A stretch of 64,000 nt of DNA from Sphingomonas azotifigens NBRC 15497. Its GTDB lineage: Bacteria > Pseudomonadota > Alphaproteobacteria > Sphingomonadales > Sphingomonadaceae. The first letter of the stretch is position 1. Every line of letters starts with the position of its first letter. The stretch spans positions 1 to 64,000 of the forward strand of contig NZ_BCTR01000033.1 in assembly GCF_002091475.1 (NCBI RefSeq), in the 5' to 3' direction. Under the pieces are notes generated by a model. That model made no database searches. It was not told the DNA's origin and saw nothing but the letters and a program-made list of their open reading frames with translations. A program made the translations under genes and the position numbers. Of this stretch, positions 16,499-25,368 are shown one piece after another.

Positions 16499-18121
16499 TC
16501 AGAAGCGGAGGCTGATCCACCCGGCCAGGAAATGCGACCCCTTGAGGCCGGTCGCCTTGAGCACCGCGCCCGGCGCGAAATATTCGTAGCGCCCGATCAC
16601 CGAGACGCGCGGACTGACCTTCCAGGTCGCCTGCAGCCGTGCCGCGTCGCCGACCTGCGCGCCCTTGACCAGTTGGGTGCCCGCATAGGCGGTGCCTGCA
16701 CCGCGATAGACGGCGTCGTTCCCGTTGACGCGCCAGCTGTGCTGCAGTTCGACGGTGAGGTCGATCGCCTTGGTCGGCGAGACAGTCAGGTTCGGCGAGA
16801 CCTGGAACAGGTTGGTCAGGTTGAGCAGATACTGGTAGCTATAGGCGATCGAGCCGGCGGTGATCGTCCGCGTGTTGTGGATCGTGCCGGTGCCGAAGGC
16901 GCCGCCCCCGCTGCCATAATCGAAATGGATGCCGGGCTTGGGCTTCAGCCCCTTGTTGCTCAGGCCATAGGTCTGCGCCGCCTGGAGAAACCAGGCATCG
17001 ATCGGCCGGCCGCGATAGTCGCCGCTCTGGTGGTTCACCAGCCAGTCGAAGGTCAGCCGGTCGATGCTGCCCCACAACCGGGCGCCGTAATAATGGCGTA
17101 CCTCGAGGCCGGTGGCCTTGCCCCATTTGAGCGTGTCGTTGCGCTCGCGCCAGAAGAAGGGATCGAAGAAGACCTTGCGCTTCGCCGCGTTGGCCAGCAC
17201 CACGCCGAAGGTGACGCCGGAGAAGCGGGTGCCGTTGTCGATCCGATCGTCGCCGCTGCCGCCAAGGCCCAGCACGGTCTGCTTGAAATCGAACAGGTCC
17301 GCGCGGAACTGCGCGAAGGACAGCCACGCGCGGCCGCCGTTGAGCTCGGTGTGGATCGAATTATCATCCTTCACCGACACCAGGCCGGGAGCGCCATCGG
17401 AAAACTCCTGCCGGCCATAGCGGATGCCGGCAAGCATGCCGGGCTGGATCGTGCCGCTCAGCTCGACGAAATATTGCTGGGCGAACAGGTCGTTGCGCGA
17501 CTTGGCGGCCGGTGTGCCGAGATTGTGGCCGGCAAGCCCGCCATGCGCCAGCTCGCCATAGGCGCGCAGCGGCCCGACATGCACGTCCGCACCGCCGACG
17601 ATCCGCAGCAGTTGTTCCTGGCGATGGTCCCCTGCGGCGAGGCCGGGCTGCGAAAAGTAATTCTCGCGCAGGCGAAGCTCGCCCGAGAGCGTGACATAGG
17701 CGCCCCCGTCACCATCGATCGGCAGATATTTCAGCCGGTCGAGCGGATCGTCGCGCTTCTTGGGATTGCGCATCGCGCGCCAGTCTTCGGCCCAGCGCGA
17801 CGCGTTGTAGCCGCCAAGCTTGATGCCGAAACCGTCCGCGTGCGCCGGATAGTTGAACGTGGCCGGGGAGGACGGCGCGCGCGGCGTCACCGCTTCGGCC
17901 GGGGGCGTGGATTTCTGCGGGGGCACGCTCTGCTGCGCAGGCACGCTCTCCTGCGGGAACACGCTCTCCTCCGGGGGATCCTGGAGGCTGCCGGTCACGA
18001 TCAGCAGCGCGGTCGGTTCGAGCGGCTGCTCGACCTGCGCCGCAGCGGTTTGCGGACAGAGGCTGAGCCCTACGGTGGCGAACAGGGGCAGGAACAAGTG
18101 GGTACGCGACATGACCTTCAT
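16499..18121 (-). CDS. Alginate-export-type outer-membrane porin
   Basis: This protein of about 540 residues has a signal peptide (HLFLPLFATVGLSLCPQTAA), a Pro/Gln/Ser-rich linker with imperfect repeats (PQESVPAQQSVPPQKST) and a long beta-barrel region of the alginate-export family, seen in SGELRLRENYFSQPG, RYGRQEFSDG and VFFDPFFWRERNDTLKWG, ending in a terminal phenylalanine (AGWISLRF) as outer-membrane barrels do. It probably forms a pore for an organic solute. No alginate or other polymer genes adjoin it, so the substrate is unknown. Two nearby Met codons (18121, 18112) could start it. Confidence 0.8.
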   Translation of the reverse strand: MKVMSRTHLFLPLFATVGLSLCPQTAAAQVEQPLEPTALLIVTGSLQDPPEESVFPQESVPAQQSVPPQKSTPPAEAVTPRAPSSPATFNYPAHADGFGIKLGGYNASRWAEDWRAMRNPKKRDDPLDRLKYLPIDGDGGAYVTLSGELRLRENYFSQPGLAAGDHRQEQLLRIVGGADVHVGPLRAYGELAHGGLAGHNLGTPAAKSRNDLFAQQYFVELSGTIQPGMLAGIRYGRQEFSDGAPGLVSVKDDNSIHTELNGGRAWLSFAQFRADLFDFKQTVLGLGGSGDDRIDNGTRFSGVTFGVVLANAAKRKVFFDPFFWRERNDTLKWGKATGLEVRHYYGARLWGSIDRLTFDWLVNHQSGDYRGRPIDAWFLQAAQTYGLSNKGLKPKPGIHFDYGSGGGAFGTGTIHNTRTITAGSIAYSYQYLLNLTNLFQVSPNLTVSPTKAIDLTVELQHSWRVNGNDAVYRGAGTAYAGTQLVKGAQVGDAARLQATWKVSPRVSVIGRYEYFAPGAVLKATGLKGSHFLAGWISLRF

Positions 18122-18264
18122 CCAGGCTGGGCAGGACGCCGCGCTGCGCCGCCCCTGTCCCTGTGAACGGAGCATCGCGATCGTCCTGGGAGGGCGCCGT
18201 GCCCCCCGTGATTCCGACAGTCGAAAAGAGGCGGGCGGCGCCTAGCGGGGCCGCCCGCGGGCAA

Positions 18265-20127
18265 TCAGAAGCTGGCCCATCCGTCCGAGCCGCCCGCCAT
18301 GGCGGGGGCGGGAGCGGGGCGTGCGGGCGCTGCCGCACGGGGTGCGGAGCGGGCTGCACGCGCAGCCGGCGCGGTACGCGTGGGCGCTCCGTTGTCGATC
18401 TTGAAACGGGCAGCCTGGCGGGTAAGCCCGCTGACTTCGCCGGCGAGGTTCCGCGCAGCGGCCGAGGTCTGCTCGACCATTGCCGCGTTCTGCTGGGTGG
18501 AATGATCCATCACGCCAACGGCAGCGGCGATCTCGCTGATCGCCGAGGACTGGGCGCGGTTGTCCACTGCCACCACTTCGATGAACTCGTGCACCTGGCT
18601 GACGCTGGTGGTGATGTTGGCGAGCGCCGCATCCACCTTCTTCACCGAGTCCACCGCGACGACGATGTCGGCCTGGGTGGCGGTGAGTTGCTCGCGGGCG
18701 CGGCGGGCCTCCTCCTCGGCGCGCATCGCCAGCGCGGAGACGAGATCGGCGACGACGGCGAAGCCGCGACCCGCCTCCCCTGCCCGGCCCGCTTCGACCG
18801 CGGCGTTCATCGCGAGCACCCGCGTCTGGAAGGCGATCTTGTCGAGGCCCTCGATGACGTTGTCGATGCCCTGCGCGCTTTCGGACACGCGGTCCATCGC
18901 GGCGGTCGCCTCGGTGGCGGTGGTGCGACCGGAGTCGACGATGCCGATCGCTTCCTGGGTGAAGCCGACGGTCCGGTCGGCAGCGTCGGCGCTCGACTTG
19001 AGGCGGTCGTTCATCTGCTGGAGCGCGGCCGAGGTCTGCTCCAGGCTGGCAGCGTTCGATTCGGTGCGACGGGCGAGATCGTCCGAGGCCGCCGAAATCT
19101 CGGTGGAGCCGGTCTCGATGCTGCGCGATGCTTCGGAGAGCACCGAAATCAGTTCGCGCAGATTGTCGAGCGCCGTGTTGAAGTTGTCGCGCAGCGCGCC
19201 ATAGGACGGCGGCACCGGCGTGGTGATCGCGCTGGTCAGGTCGCCGTCGGACATCGCCTGCAGCTTCTCGGAGAGCAGTTCGACGATCGCCTGCTGGTCG
19301 GCATCGGCGGCGGCCTTCGCCGCCTCGGCCTGGACCTTGGCTTCGGCATTCTGGCGGAAGATTTCGAGCGCGCCGGCCATCGCACCGATCTCGTCCTTGC
19401 GGTTCGCACCCGGGATGATGGCGGCGGTGTCGCCACCCGCAAGGCTGCGCATCCGGCCGGTGATCGCGGAGAGCGGCAGGGTGATCGAACGGGTGACGAC
19501 CAGGATCGCCCCGGCGATCACCAGCACGATCGCCAGCACCGCCATGCCGAGCTTGATCTCCGCCTCATGGACTGCGGCCTGGATCTCCTCGTTGTACACG
19601 CCGGTGGCGACGATCCATCCCCAGGGCTTGAACAGACGGACATAGGAGATCTTCGGCTTCACTGCCTTGGTGTCCGGGACCTCATAGTCATAGGCCACGA
19701 ATCCGGCGCCGTCGTCGACGGCTGTCTTCACCATCTCGCGATAATGGAACTTGCCCGAGGCATCCTTCATGTCGTGGGTCGACTTGCCGTCCCTGTCCGG
19801 CTTCACTGGATGCATCAGCATCATCTCGTTGGTGTCGACGATGAAGAAATAGTCGTGCTCACCGAAGCGCATCGAGGCGATCACCTTCTTGGCGCCCGCC
19901 TGTGCTTCTGCCTGGCTCATGCGGCCGGCGCGTTGCTCGCCTTCGAAAAAGTCGAGCTGGCTGTAGGCGATGTCGACGGCCTGCTTGGTACGCGCCCTAA
20001 AGCTCTTGTCGAGCGAGTCATTCAGCTGGCTAATCGACAGAAGAATGACCAGCAGCAGGCCGATCAGAGACCCCGCACCAATGATAAACAATCGTTTACC
20101 AATACTGATATCGTTCAACAAACGCAC
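18265..20127 (-). CDS. Methyl-accepting chemotaxis protein with Cache sensor
   Basis: This 620-residue chemoreceptor has a membrane span at about residues 11-31, a periplasmic single-Cache-type domain (GEHDYFFIVDTNEMMLMHPV, then RLFKPWGWIVATGVYNEEIQ) to about residue 180, a second span at about 190-215, HAMP segments and a C-terminal signalling domain. The tip reads GRGFAVVADLVSALAMRAEE, differing from the usual A-x-E-V-R. The C-terminus, DGWASF, resembles the W-x-x-F tether bound by CheR. No che genes are in the window. It senses small molecules and acts on motility or another kinase pathway. Confidence 0.92.
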   Translation of the reverse strand: MRLLNDISIGKRLFIIGAGSLIGLLLVILLSISQLNDSLDKSFRARTKQAVDIAYSQLDFFEGEQRAGRMSQAEAQAGAKKVIASMRFGEHDYFFIVDTNEMMLMHPVKPDRDGKSTHDMKDASGKFHYREMVKTAVDDGAGFVAYDYEVPDTKAVKPKISYVRLFKPWGWIVATGVYNEEIQAAVHEAEIKLGMAVLAIVLVIAGAILVVTRSITLPLSAITGRMRSLAGGDTAAIIPGANRKDEIGAMAGALEIFRQNAEAKVQAEAAKAAADADQQAIVELLSEKLQAMSDGDLTSAITTPVPPSYGALRDNFNTALDNLRELISVLSEASRSIETGSTEISAASDDLARRTESNAASLEQTSAALQQMNDRLKSSADAADRTVGFTQEAIGIVDSGRTTATEATAAMDRVSESAQGIDNVIEGLDKIAFQTRVLAMNAAVEAGRAGEAGRGFAVVADLVSALAMRAEEEARRAREQLTATQADIVVAVDSVKKVDAALANITTSVSQVHEFIEVVAVDNRAQSSAISEIAAAVGVMDHSTQQNAAMVEQTSAAARNLAGEVSGLTRQAARFKIDNGAPTRTAPAARAARSAPRAAAPARPAPAPAMAGGSDGWASF

Positions 20128-20340
20128 AACCGCCTCCGGGTAAGTCCATCCCGGATGGTTATAGGAGCAAACGATATCGAAAATTCGATTTCATGTATGA
20201 TAATTTGAATATTTGCAGACCGAATCGAATTCTTGCGTGAACTTCAAAAAAGTCCAAATCGAATGCTAGGTAATTGTCCTGAACGGGTTCGTCCGGAGCC
20301 TTGGCCGGGAGGCAACTGCCTCCCGCGCCTCGGTCCCCGT

Positions 20341-21951
20341 TCAGTCCTTGGCTGCCCTGGCCTCGGGCCGCGCCGGCGGGGTGGATGCAGCAGCACTGCG
20401 CAGCGCCTCGTCATACCAGGCGGACAGGTCGCGGTGCATCTGCGGCAGCGCCGCAGGGTTGAGGTACACCATGTGTCCCGCGTCATAATAGGTGAAGCGG
20501 ATGTTCTTCTGGAGCTGCGGGTCGAGCAGCATGTGGCTGACGTCGAACTCGGCGCCGTAGAAGGGCGTGGCAAAGTCGTAATAGCCGTTGATGAACAGCA
20601 CCTTCAGATACGGGTTGGTGCGCATCGTATAGGCAAGGTCGACCGCGCTGTCGGGCGCCAGATGGGTGCCGCTGCCGTCGGGCGTACGGTGCTTCCAGTC
20701 CCAGTCGAAGCCGGGTCCGCGCGCGCTCATGCGGTACGGCATGTCGGTCTTGTAGCCGAGCACCCGCGTCGCATAGTCCTGGAACGTCGCGACAAAGGCG
20801 CCGGTGACCGCGGTCGAGGCCGGATCGTCGCTCGGGCTGTCGGCGTTGGCGTCGGTCATGGCGAGCAGGTAGCGCGAATCGAGCCGCCCCACCGCCACGC
20901 GACGGTCGCGCAGCAGTTCGGTCTGGAAGCGCGGCAGCGTCAGCCGCAGGTCGGCGCGCAGGATATAGGCCTCGCCGATGCCGGTATATTCCGACATCTT
21001 CTTCGCGATCGCCGTCTTCTCCTCGGCCGAGATGGTCGAGCCCTTGGCCAGCGCCGCCGCATAGGGGCCGCTGGTGAAGGCGCGGACCTCGGCGAGGAAG
21101 GCGGGCAGATCCGCGGGACGGTTCTGCAGCCGGTTATGATACCAGGCGGTCGCCGTCATGGTCGGGAACAGCGTCAGGAAATTCTGGTCGTAGCCGGGCT
21201 GGCGCACGCCATAGTTCATGATCGTCGAGAACTGGACGATGCCGTTCAGGCTGAGGCCGGCCTCTTCCAGCTTGGCCGCCACCACCGGGTTGCGCAGCGT
21301 GCCATAGCTCTCACCGAACAGGAACTTCGGCGAAGGCCAGCGATCGAACTTGCTGGTGTAGCGACGGATGGCGCGGGCAAAGCCGTCGGCATCCTGGTCG
21401 ACGCCCCAGAAGTCCTTCCCGGTCTTGTCGCCCAGCGGCCGCGACCAGCCCGCACCGAGCGCGTCGATGAAGACGAGATCGCTCTTGTCGATCAGCGAAT
21501 CCGGGTTGGGGCCGAAGCCATAGGGTGCCGGGCGGATATATTCGGGATTGGCGGTGGTGACCCGCACCGGCGCGAAGCTGCCCATATGCAACCAGATCGT
21601 CGGCGAGCCCGGGCCGCCATTGTAGAAGAAGGTCACCGGCCGCGCCTCGCGCGACAATCCGTCGCGGGTATAGGCGGTGTAGAAATACGACGCGGTCGGC
21701 TTGCCGTCGTCGTCGCGGATGGTGAGCGTTCCGGCGGTGGCGGTATAGGCGATGCGCTGGCCGCCGACGGTGACCGCACCATGGCTGACCGCGCTGGCCT
21801 CGTCGACGGAGGGCTTGGCCCAGCCGGCCTCCGCCTCCGCCTTCATCTGCTCGCGATGATCGCCCTTGGCAGGGGCCTCTTTCGGCTTTTCCTGCGCCCA
21901 AATCGGGCTGGCGGTGGCGAGCAACAGGCAGCAAAGAGCGGCGCGGCGCAT
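20341..21951 (-). CDS. Exported S10-type serine carboxypeptidase-like protein
   Basis: This 536-residue protein has a signal peptide (RRAALCCLLLATASPIWAQE) and the alpha/beta-hydrolase pattern of peptidase family S10. Visible are the oxyanion region TFFYNGGPGSPTIWLHMGSF, the nucleophile FLFGESYGTLR (Ser near residue 220), the acid LFINGYYDFATPF and the histidine YYDAGHMVYLN near the C-terminus, so the triad is complete. It would release C-terminal amino acids from peptides in the periplasm. It is downstream of mltG on the same strand with an 81-base gap. Confidence 0.88.
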   Translation of the reverse strand: MRRAALCCLLLATASPIWAQEKPKEAPAKGDHREQMKAEAEAGWAKPSVDEASAVSHGAVTVGGQRIAYTATAGTLTIRDDDGKPTASYFYTAYTRDGLSREARPVTFFYNGGPGSPTIWLHMGSFAPVRVTTANPEYIRPAPYGFGPNPDSLIDKSDLVFIDALGAGWSRPLGDKTGKDFWGVDQDADGFARAIRRYTSKFDRWPSPKFLFGESYGTLRNPVVAAKLEEAGLSLNGIVQFSTIMNYGVRQPGYDQNFLTLFPTMTATAWYHNRLQNRPADLPAFLAEVRAFTSGPYAAALAKGSTISAEEKTAIAKKMSEYTGIGEAYILRADLRLTLPRFQTELLRDRRVAVGRLDSRYLLAMTDANADSPSDDPASTAVTGAFVATFQDYATRVLGYKTDMPYRMSARGPGFDWDWKHRTPDGSGTHLAPDSAVDLAYTMRTNPYLKVLFINGYYDFATPFYGAEFDVSHMLLDPQLQKNIRFTYYDAGHMVYLNPAALPQMHRDLSAWYDEALRSAAASTPPARPEARAAKD

Positions 21952-22032
21952 TCGGTAAATCCCCCTGGCATTTTGATCAGGGAGACATTGGTACAGCAGC
22001 CTGCACCCGAAACAAGCTGCCCGGACAGCCGC

Positions 22033-23049
22033 TTACATCTCGCCGCGGGCGCGGCGGATGGCGTACCACTTGGCCACATTGGCCTGATGCTGCGCATAGG
22101 TTTCGGCGAATACATGCCCGCCGCTGCCGTCTGCCACGAAATAGAGCGCCTTGGACTGGGCTGGATGCAGCACCGCGTCGATCGCGGCGCGGCCCGGATT
22201 GGCGATCGGCCCCTCCGGCAGCCCACGCATCGCATAGGTGTTATAGCCATTCTTCGCGCGCAGTTCCGATTGCAGGATCCGGCGGCCGAGCGGCTTGCCC
22301 TTGGTGACGGGGTAGATGATCGTCGGATCGGCCTGGAGCGGCATGCCCGCCTTCAGCCTATTGGCGTAGACGGCAGCGACCATGGTCCGTTCGGCCGGCT
22401 TGCCGGTTTCCTTCTCGACGATGGACGCAAGGATGATCGCCTCGCGGGGGGTGGTCACCACCAGCCCCTTGTCCCGCCCCGCCCAGGCCTTGGCGAGATA
22501 GGCGGTCATCGCCTTCTGCATCCGCGCCAGCACCGCCGCACGCGGTTCATCGCGCACATAGGCATAGCTGTCGGGCAGTACGGAGCCCTCTTCCGGCGTC
22601 TTGGCGGTGCCGGTCAGCGCCGGCGCCTTCGCCAGCGCCTCGGCGACCAGTATCGACGGCATGCCCTCGGGCACGGTCACCAGCCGCTGCAGCGTCTTGC
22701 CTTCCTGGAGCATCGCCAGGATCTGTCGCGCGCTGGTGCGCGGCTCGATGCGATATTCGCCTGCGCGGATCGTGCCGTCACCGCCCAGAACCTTGGCAAA
22801 GGACAGGAAGATCGGGCGCGAAGCGATCGCCCCCGCCTTTTCCAGCTCGCGCGCCGCTCTGGAAAGCGTCGCGCCTTCCGGCACGACGACGCTCAGTTCC
22901 TGCGTCGCCGGACCAGGCCCCGCCCACAGGTACCAGCCGCCGACAAAGGCGGCGACCAGCAGCAGGGCCGCCACCAGCAGAACGCGCGGGCCCCGGCGTC
23001 GGCGCGCAGGCGCACGCTTGACGGAACGAGGTCGCGCGTCCTGCGGCAT
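22033..23049 (-). CDS. mltG: Endolytic murein transglycosylase
   Basis: MltG cuts new glycan strands and is thought to help end peptidoglycan chain growth at the inner membrane. The 338-residue protein has a basic N-terminus, one membrane span at about residues 22-42 (VLLVAALLLVAAFVGGWYLW) and the YceG domain, with IILASIVEKETGKPAE (catalytic Glu) and YNTYAMRGLPEGPIANPG. It lies three bases after fabF on the same strand, as in many proteobacteria. Confidence 0.96.
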   Translation of the reverse strand: MPQDARPRSVKRAPARRRRGPRVLLVAALLLVAAFVGGWYLWAGPGPATQELSVVVPEGATLSRAARELEKAGAIASRPIFLSFAKVLGGDGTIRAGEYRIEPRTSARQILAMLQEGKTLQRLVTVPEGMPSILVAEALAKAPALTGTAKTPEEGSVLPDSYAYVRDEPRAAVLARMQKAMTAYLAKAWAGRDKGLVVTTPREAIILASIVEKETGKPAERTMVAAVYANRLKAGMPLQADPTIIYPVTKGKPLGRRILQSELRAKNGYNTYAMRGLPEGPIANPGRAAIDAVLHPAQSKALYFVADGSGGHVFAETYAQHQANVAKWYAIRRARGEM

Positions 23050-23052
23050 GGC

Positions 23053-24312
23053 TTACAGCGCCTTCATCACCAGGCTGGCATTGGTGCCGCCGAAGCCGAA
23101 CGAGTTGTTCAGCACCGCTTTCACCTTCCGCTCCTTGGCGACGTGCGGCACCAGGTCGACACCCGCGCAATTCTCGCTCGGATTGTCGAGGTTGAGGGTC
23201 GGCGGCACGATCTGGTCGCGCAGCGCCAGGATGCAGAAGATGCTCTCCACCGCGCCGGCACCGCCGAGCAGGTGACCGATCGCCGACTTGGTCGAGCTCA
23301 TCGACAGGCTGCCGAGCGCATCGCCGAACAGGCGACGCACCGCGCCGAGCTCCAACTCGTCGCCCATCGGGGTCGAGGTGCCGTGCGCGTTGATATAGTC
23401 GATGTCCTCGAGCGTCAGACCCGACTTGCGAACGGCCATCTGCATCGAACGGAACGCGCCCGAGCCTTCGGGATGCGGCGCGGTCACGTGATAGGCGTCG
23501 CCCGACAGGCCATAGCCGACCACTTCGGCATAGATCTTGGCACCGCGGCGCTTGGCATGCTCATATTCCTCGAGCACGACGACACCCGCGCCCTCGCCCA
23601 TCACGAAGCCGTCGCGGCCCTGATCCCAGGGGCGGCTGGCCTTGGTGGGATCGTCGCGGAAGCCGGTGGAGAGCGCACGCGCCTGGCCGAAGCCGGCGAT
23701 GCCGATCGGGCAGACGGTGCTTTCCGCGCCGCCGGCAAGCATGATGTCGGCATCGTCCATCGCGATCATCCGCGCGGCGTCGCCGATCGAGTGCGCGCCG
23801 GTCGAGCAGGCGGTGACCACCGCATGGTTCGGACCCATCAAGCCGTACTTGATCGAGACCTGGCCCGAGATGAGGTTGATCAGGCGGCCATGAACGAAGT
23901 GCGGCGAGACGCGCTTCGGCCCCTTTTCGTGGAGGACGAGCGATTCGCTCTCGATGCCCGGCAGGCCGCCGATCCCCGAGCCGATCGAACAGCCAGCGCG
24001 GAAGCGCATCTCTTCGGGCATGTCGAGCAGGCCGGCGTCCTCGATCGCCTGGCCGGCGGCATCGATGCCGAACACGATGAACGGATCGACCTGGCGCTGG
24101 ATCTTGTGGTCGACGCGCTTGCCGGCATCGAAGCCATATTCATGGTCGGCGGGCTTCACTTCGCAGGCATAGTTGCTCTGGAAATCCGTCGCATCGAACT
24201 TGGTGATCGTGCCCGCGCCGGACTTGCTGGCGAGGATGTTCTTCCAGGCGGTTTCGACATCGGCCCCCAAGGGGGTGACGAGGCCCAGGCCGGTCACGAC
24301 TACGCGGCGCAT
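23053..24312 (-). CDS. fabF: 3-oxoacyl-ACP synthase II
   Basis: FabF condenses acyl-ACP with malonyl-ACP to lengthen fatty acids. The 419-residue protein has the catalytic cysteine in VVTACSTGAHSIGDAARM near residue 168, the first histidine in INAHGTSTPMGDELEL near 308 and the second in STKSAIGHLLGGAGAVES near 344. It follows acpP after 138 bases that contain a terminator-like hairpin. Confidence 0.97.
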   Translation of the reverse strand: MRRVVVTGLGLVTPLGADVETAWKNILASKSGAGTITKFDATDFQSNYACEVKPADHEYGFDAGKRVDHKIQRQVDPFIVFGIDAAGQAIEDAGLLDMPEEMRFRAGCSIGSGIGGLPGIESESLVLHEKGPKRVSPHFVHGRLINLISGQVSIKYGLMGPNHAVVTACSTGAHSIGDAARMIAMDDADIMLAGGAESTVCPIGIAGFGQARALSTGFRDDPTKASRPWDQGRDGFVMGEGAGVVVLEEYEHAKRRGAKIYAEVVGYGLSGDAYHVTAPHPEGSGAFRSMQMAVRKSGLTLEDIDYINAHGTSTPMGDELELGAVRRLFGDALGSLSMSSTKSAIGHLLGGAGAVESIFCILALRDQIVPPTLNLDNPSENCAGVDLVPHVAKERKVKAVLNNSFGFGGTNASLVMKAL

Positions 24313-24355
24313 GGCAGTTCTCCAGTCAATCTACGTTCGGTTGTAGTGTTAATAC

Positions 24356-24404
24356 AAAACGGCTCCCCGTCCGCATCGCCCAAGAGGCACGGGACGGGAA
24401 GCCG
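24356..24404 (-). terminator. Intrinsic terminator between acpP and fabF
   Basis: On the minus strand a 13-bp stem (24404-24392 with 24372-24360; arms CGGCTTCCCGTCC and GGACGGGGAGCCG, one G-U pair) is followed at once by TTTTG. It would end most acpP messages while letting some transcripts run into fabF. Confidence 0.65.
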
Positions 24405-24450
24405 CCTAGTCGCAATTCCTGCCCATCGGGCCGGGAGCGCGTTTCGAGCG

Positions 24451-24699
24451 TCAGCCCTGCTGATGCTCGGAGATGTAGGCAACGGCGTCGCCGACGGTGC
24501 TGATCTTCTCCGCGGCGTCGTCCGGGATCTCGACCCCGAATTCCTCCTCGAAGGCCATCACCAGTTCGACGATGTCGAGGCTGTCCGCGCCGAGGTCATC
24601 GGTGAAGCTCGCGGTCGGCACCACGTCCTTGGCGTCGACGCCCAGATGGTCGACAACGAGCGCCTGCACGCGGGTGGTGATCTCTTCCTGGTTGGCCAT
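24451..24699 (-). CDS. acpP: Acyl carrier protein
   Basis: ACP carries growing acyl chains on a phosphopantetheine arm. The 82-residue acidic protein shows the attachment serine in the classical [20 protein letters not shown] motif near residue 39. ATG at 24699 is chosen because AAAGGAAAACAGGG lies just upstream and MANQEEI is the usual start. It appears to have its own promoter and terminator, matching its normally very high expression. Confidence 0.97.
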   Translation of the reverse strand: MANQEEITTRVQALVVDHLGVDAKDVVPTASFTDDLGADSLDIVELVMAFEEEFGVEIPDDAAEKISTVGDAVAYISEHQQG

Positions 24700-24744
24700 G
24701 GTCCCTGTTTTCCTTTGTGATGGGGCTCTGAATCCGTTTTCCCG

Positions 24745-24773
24745 CACCTAGAATGCCGCCGGGGCGGTTGCAA
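24745..24773 (-). promoter_or_regulatory. acpP promoter
   Basis: On the minus strand TTGCAA (24773-24768) and TAGGTG (24750-24745) are separated by 17 bases, placing the start about 40 bases upstream of the acpP ATG. This is read from sequence; activity is inferred. Confidence 0.5.
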
Positions 24774-24800
24774 GAGGGTGCCGTGCGGCGCCCGCCCTCG

Positions 24801-25334
24801 CTATCGGGAAAAGTCCGCTGAAGCATATTCCAGCGTATTGAGAAACGCAAAATATTGCGCGAGCAATTGTGCGTTAGCGCGGGTTTGCTGCGCTTCGTCG
24901 GTAACCGAGGCGCGGATCAGGTCCTGTGTCGCCTTTGCGGTGAGCGGCGCGCGGCGCACCGTTTCGGGAAGCGCGGCATATTGCTGGTCGAGCGCTGCCG
25001 GATCGAAGCCCCTGCCCTGCACCACCCGCTTGGCGACCGGCAGGCCGATCTCGGCGAGGGCATAGACGCCCGACGCCGTCGCCGCAGCCCCGCTCCAGCC
25101 GCGCTCGTTGGCGCAGGCGGTGGTGGCGTCATTAAGCCCGCGCGTGACGGCCGGGTCATAGCTTGGCCGCTGGGCGGGGTTGGCGAGGTTACGCTCGACA
25201 TTCGCGGCGAGTTGCGCCTTCACGGCTGCATCGAGCTTCTGCCCGACACAGACGATCGAAGCGGGATCCGCCGGCGCCGCGACGGCCGGGGTGGCGAATG
25301 CAAGTACGAATGCAGTGGCGATTCCCAGACGCAT
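24801..25334 (-). CDS. Exported protein of unknown function between fabG and acpP
   Basis: I do not recognise the family. The 177-residue protein has a signal peptide (MRLGIATAFVLAFATPAVAA) and a mostly helical, Ala-rich mature part with two cysteines (SIVCVGQ and TTACANER). It lies in the fatty-acid cluster between fabG and acpP on the same strand, 34 bases downstream of fabG. Its position may reflect shared transcription only; a role in lipid synthesis is not shown. Confidence 0.65.
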   Translation of the reverse strand: MRLGIATAFVLAFATPAVAAPADPASIVCVGQKLDAAVKAQLAANVERNLANPAQRPSYDPAVTRGLNDATTACANERGWSGAAATASGVYALAEIGLPVAKRVVQGRGFDPAALDQQYAALPETVRRAPLTAKATQDLIRASVTDEAQQTRANAQLLAQYFAFLNTLEYASADFSR

Positions 25335-25368
25335 ATTCTTCCTACTCCACGCCCCCCGGCCTGTCGGA

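Noticed and set aside
20309-20326. Hairpin GGGAGGCA-AC-TGCCTCCC between the S10 peptidase and chemoreceptor genes
   Set aside because: No T-run on either side and no second copy with REPIN layout; function not supported.
20233-24720. A 1,495-codon open frame on the plus strand opposite the S10 peptidase, mltG, fabF and acpP genes
   Set aside because: It is antisense to recognised genes, Arg/His/Gly-rich and without family motifs: a shadow produced by high-GC third positions. The same holds for long frames such as 1913-3763 plus and 52915-54144 minus (upstream part).
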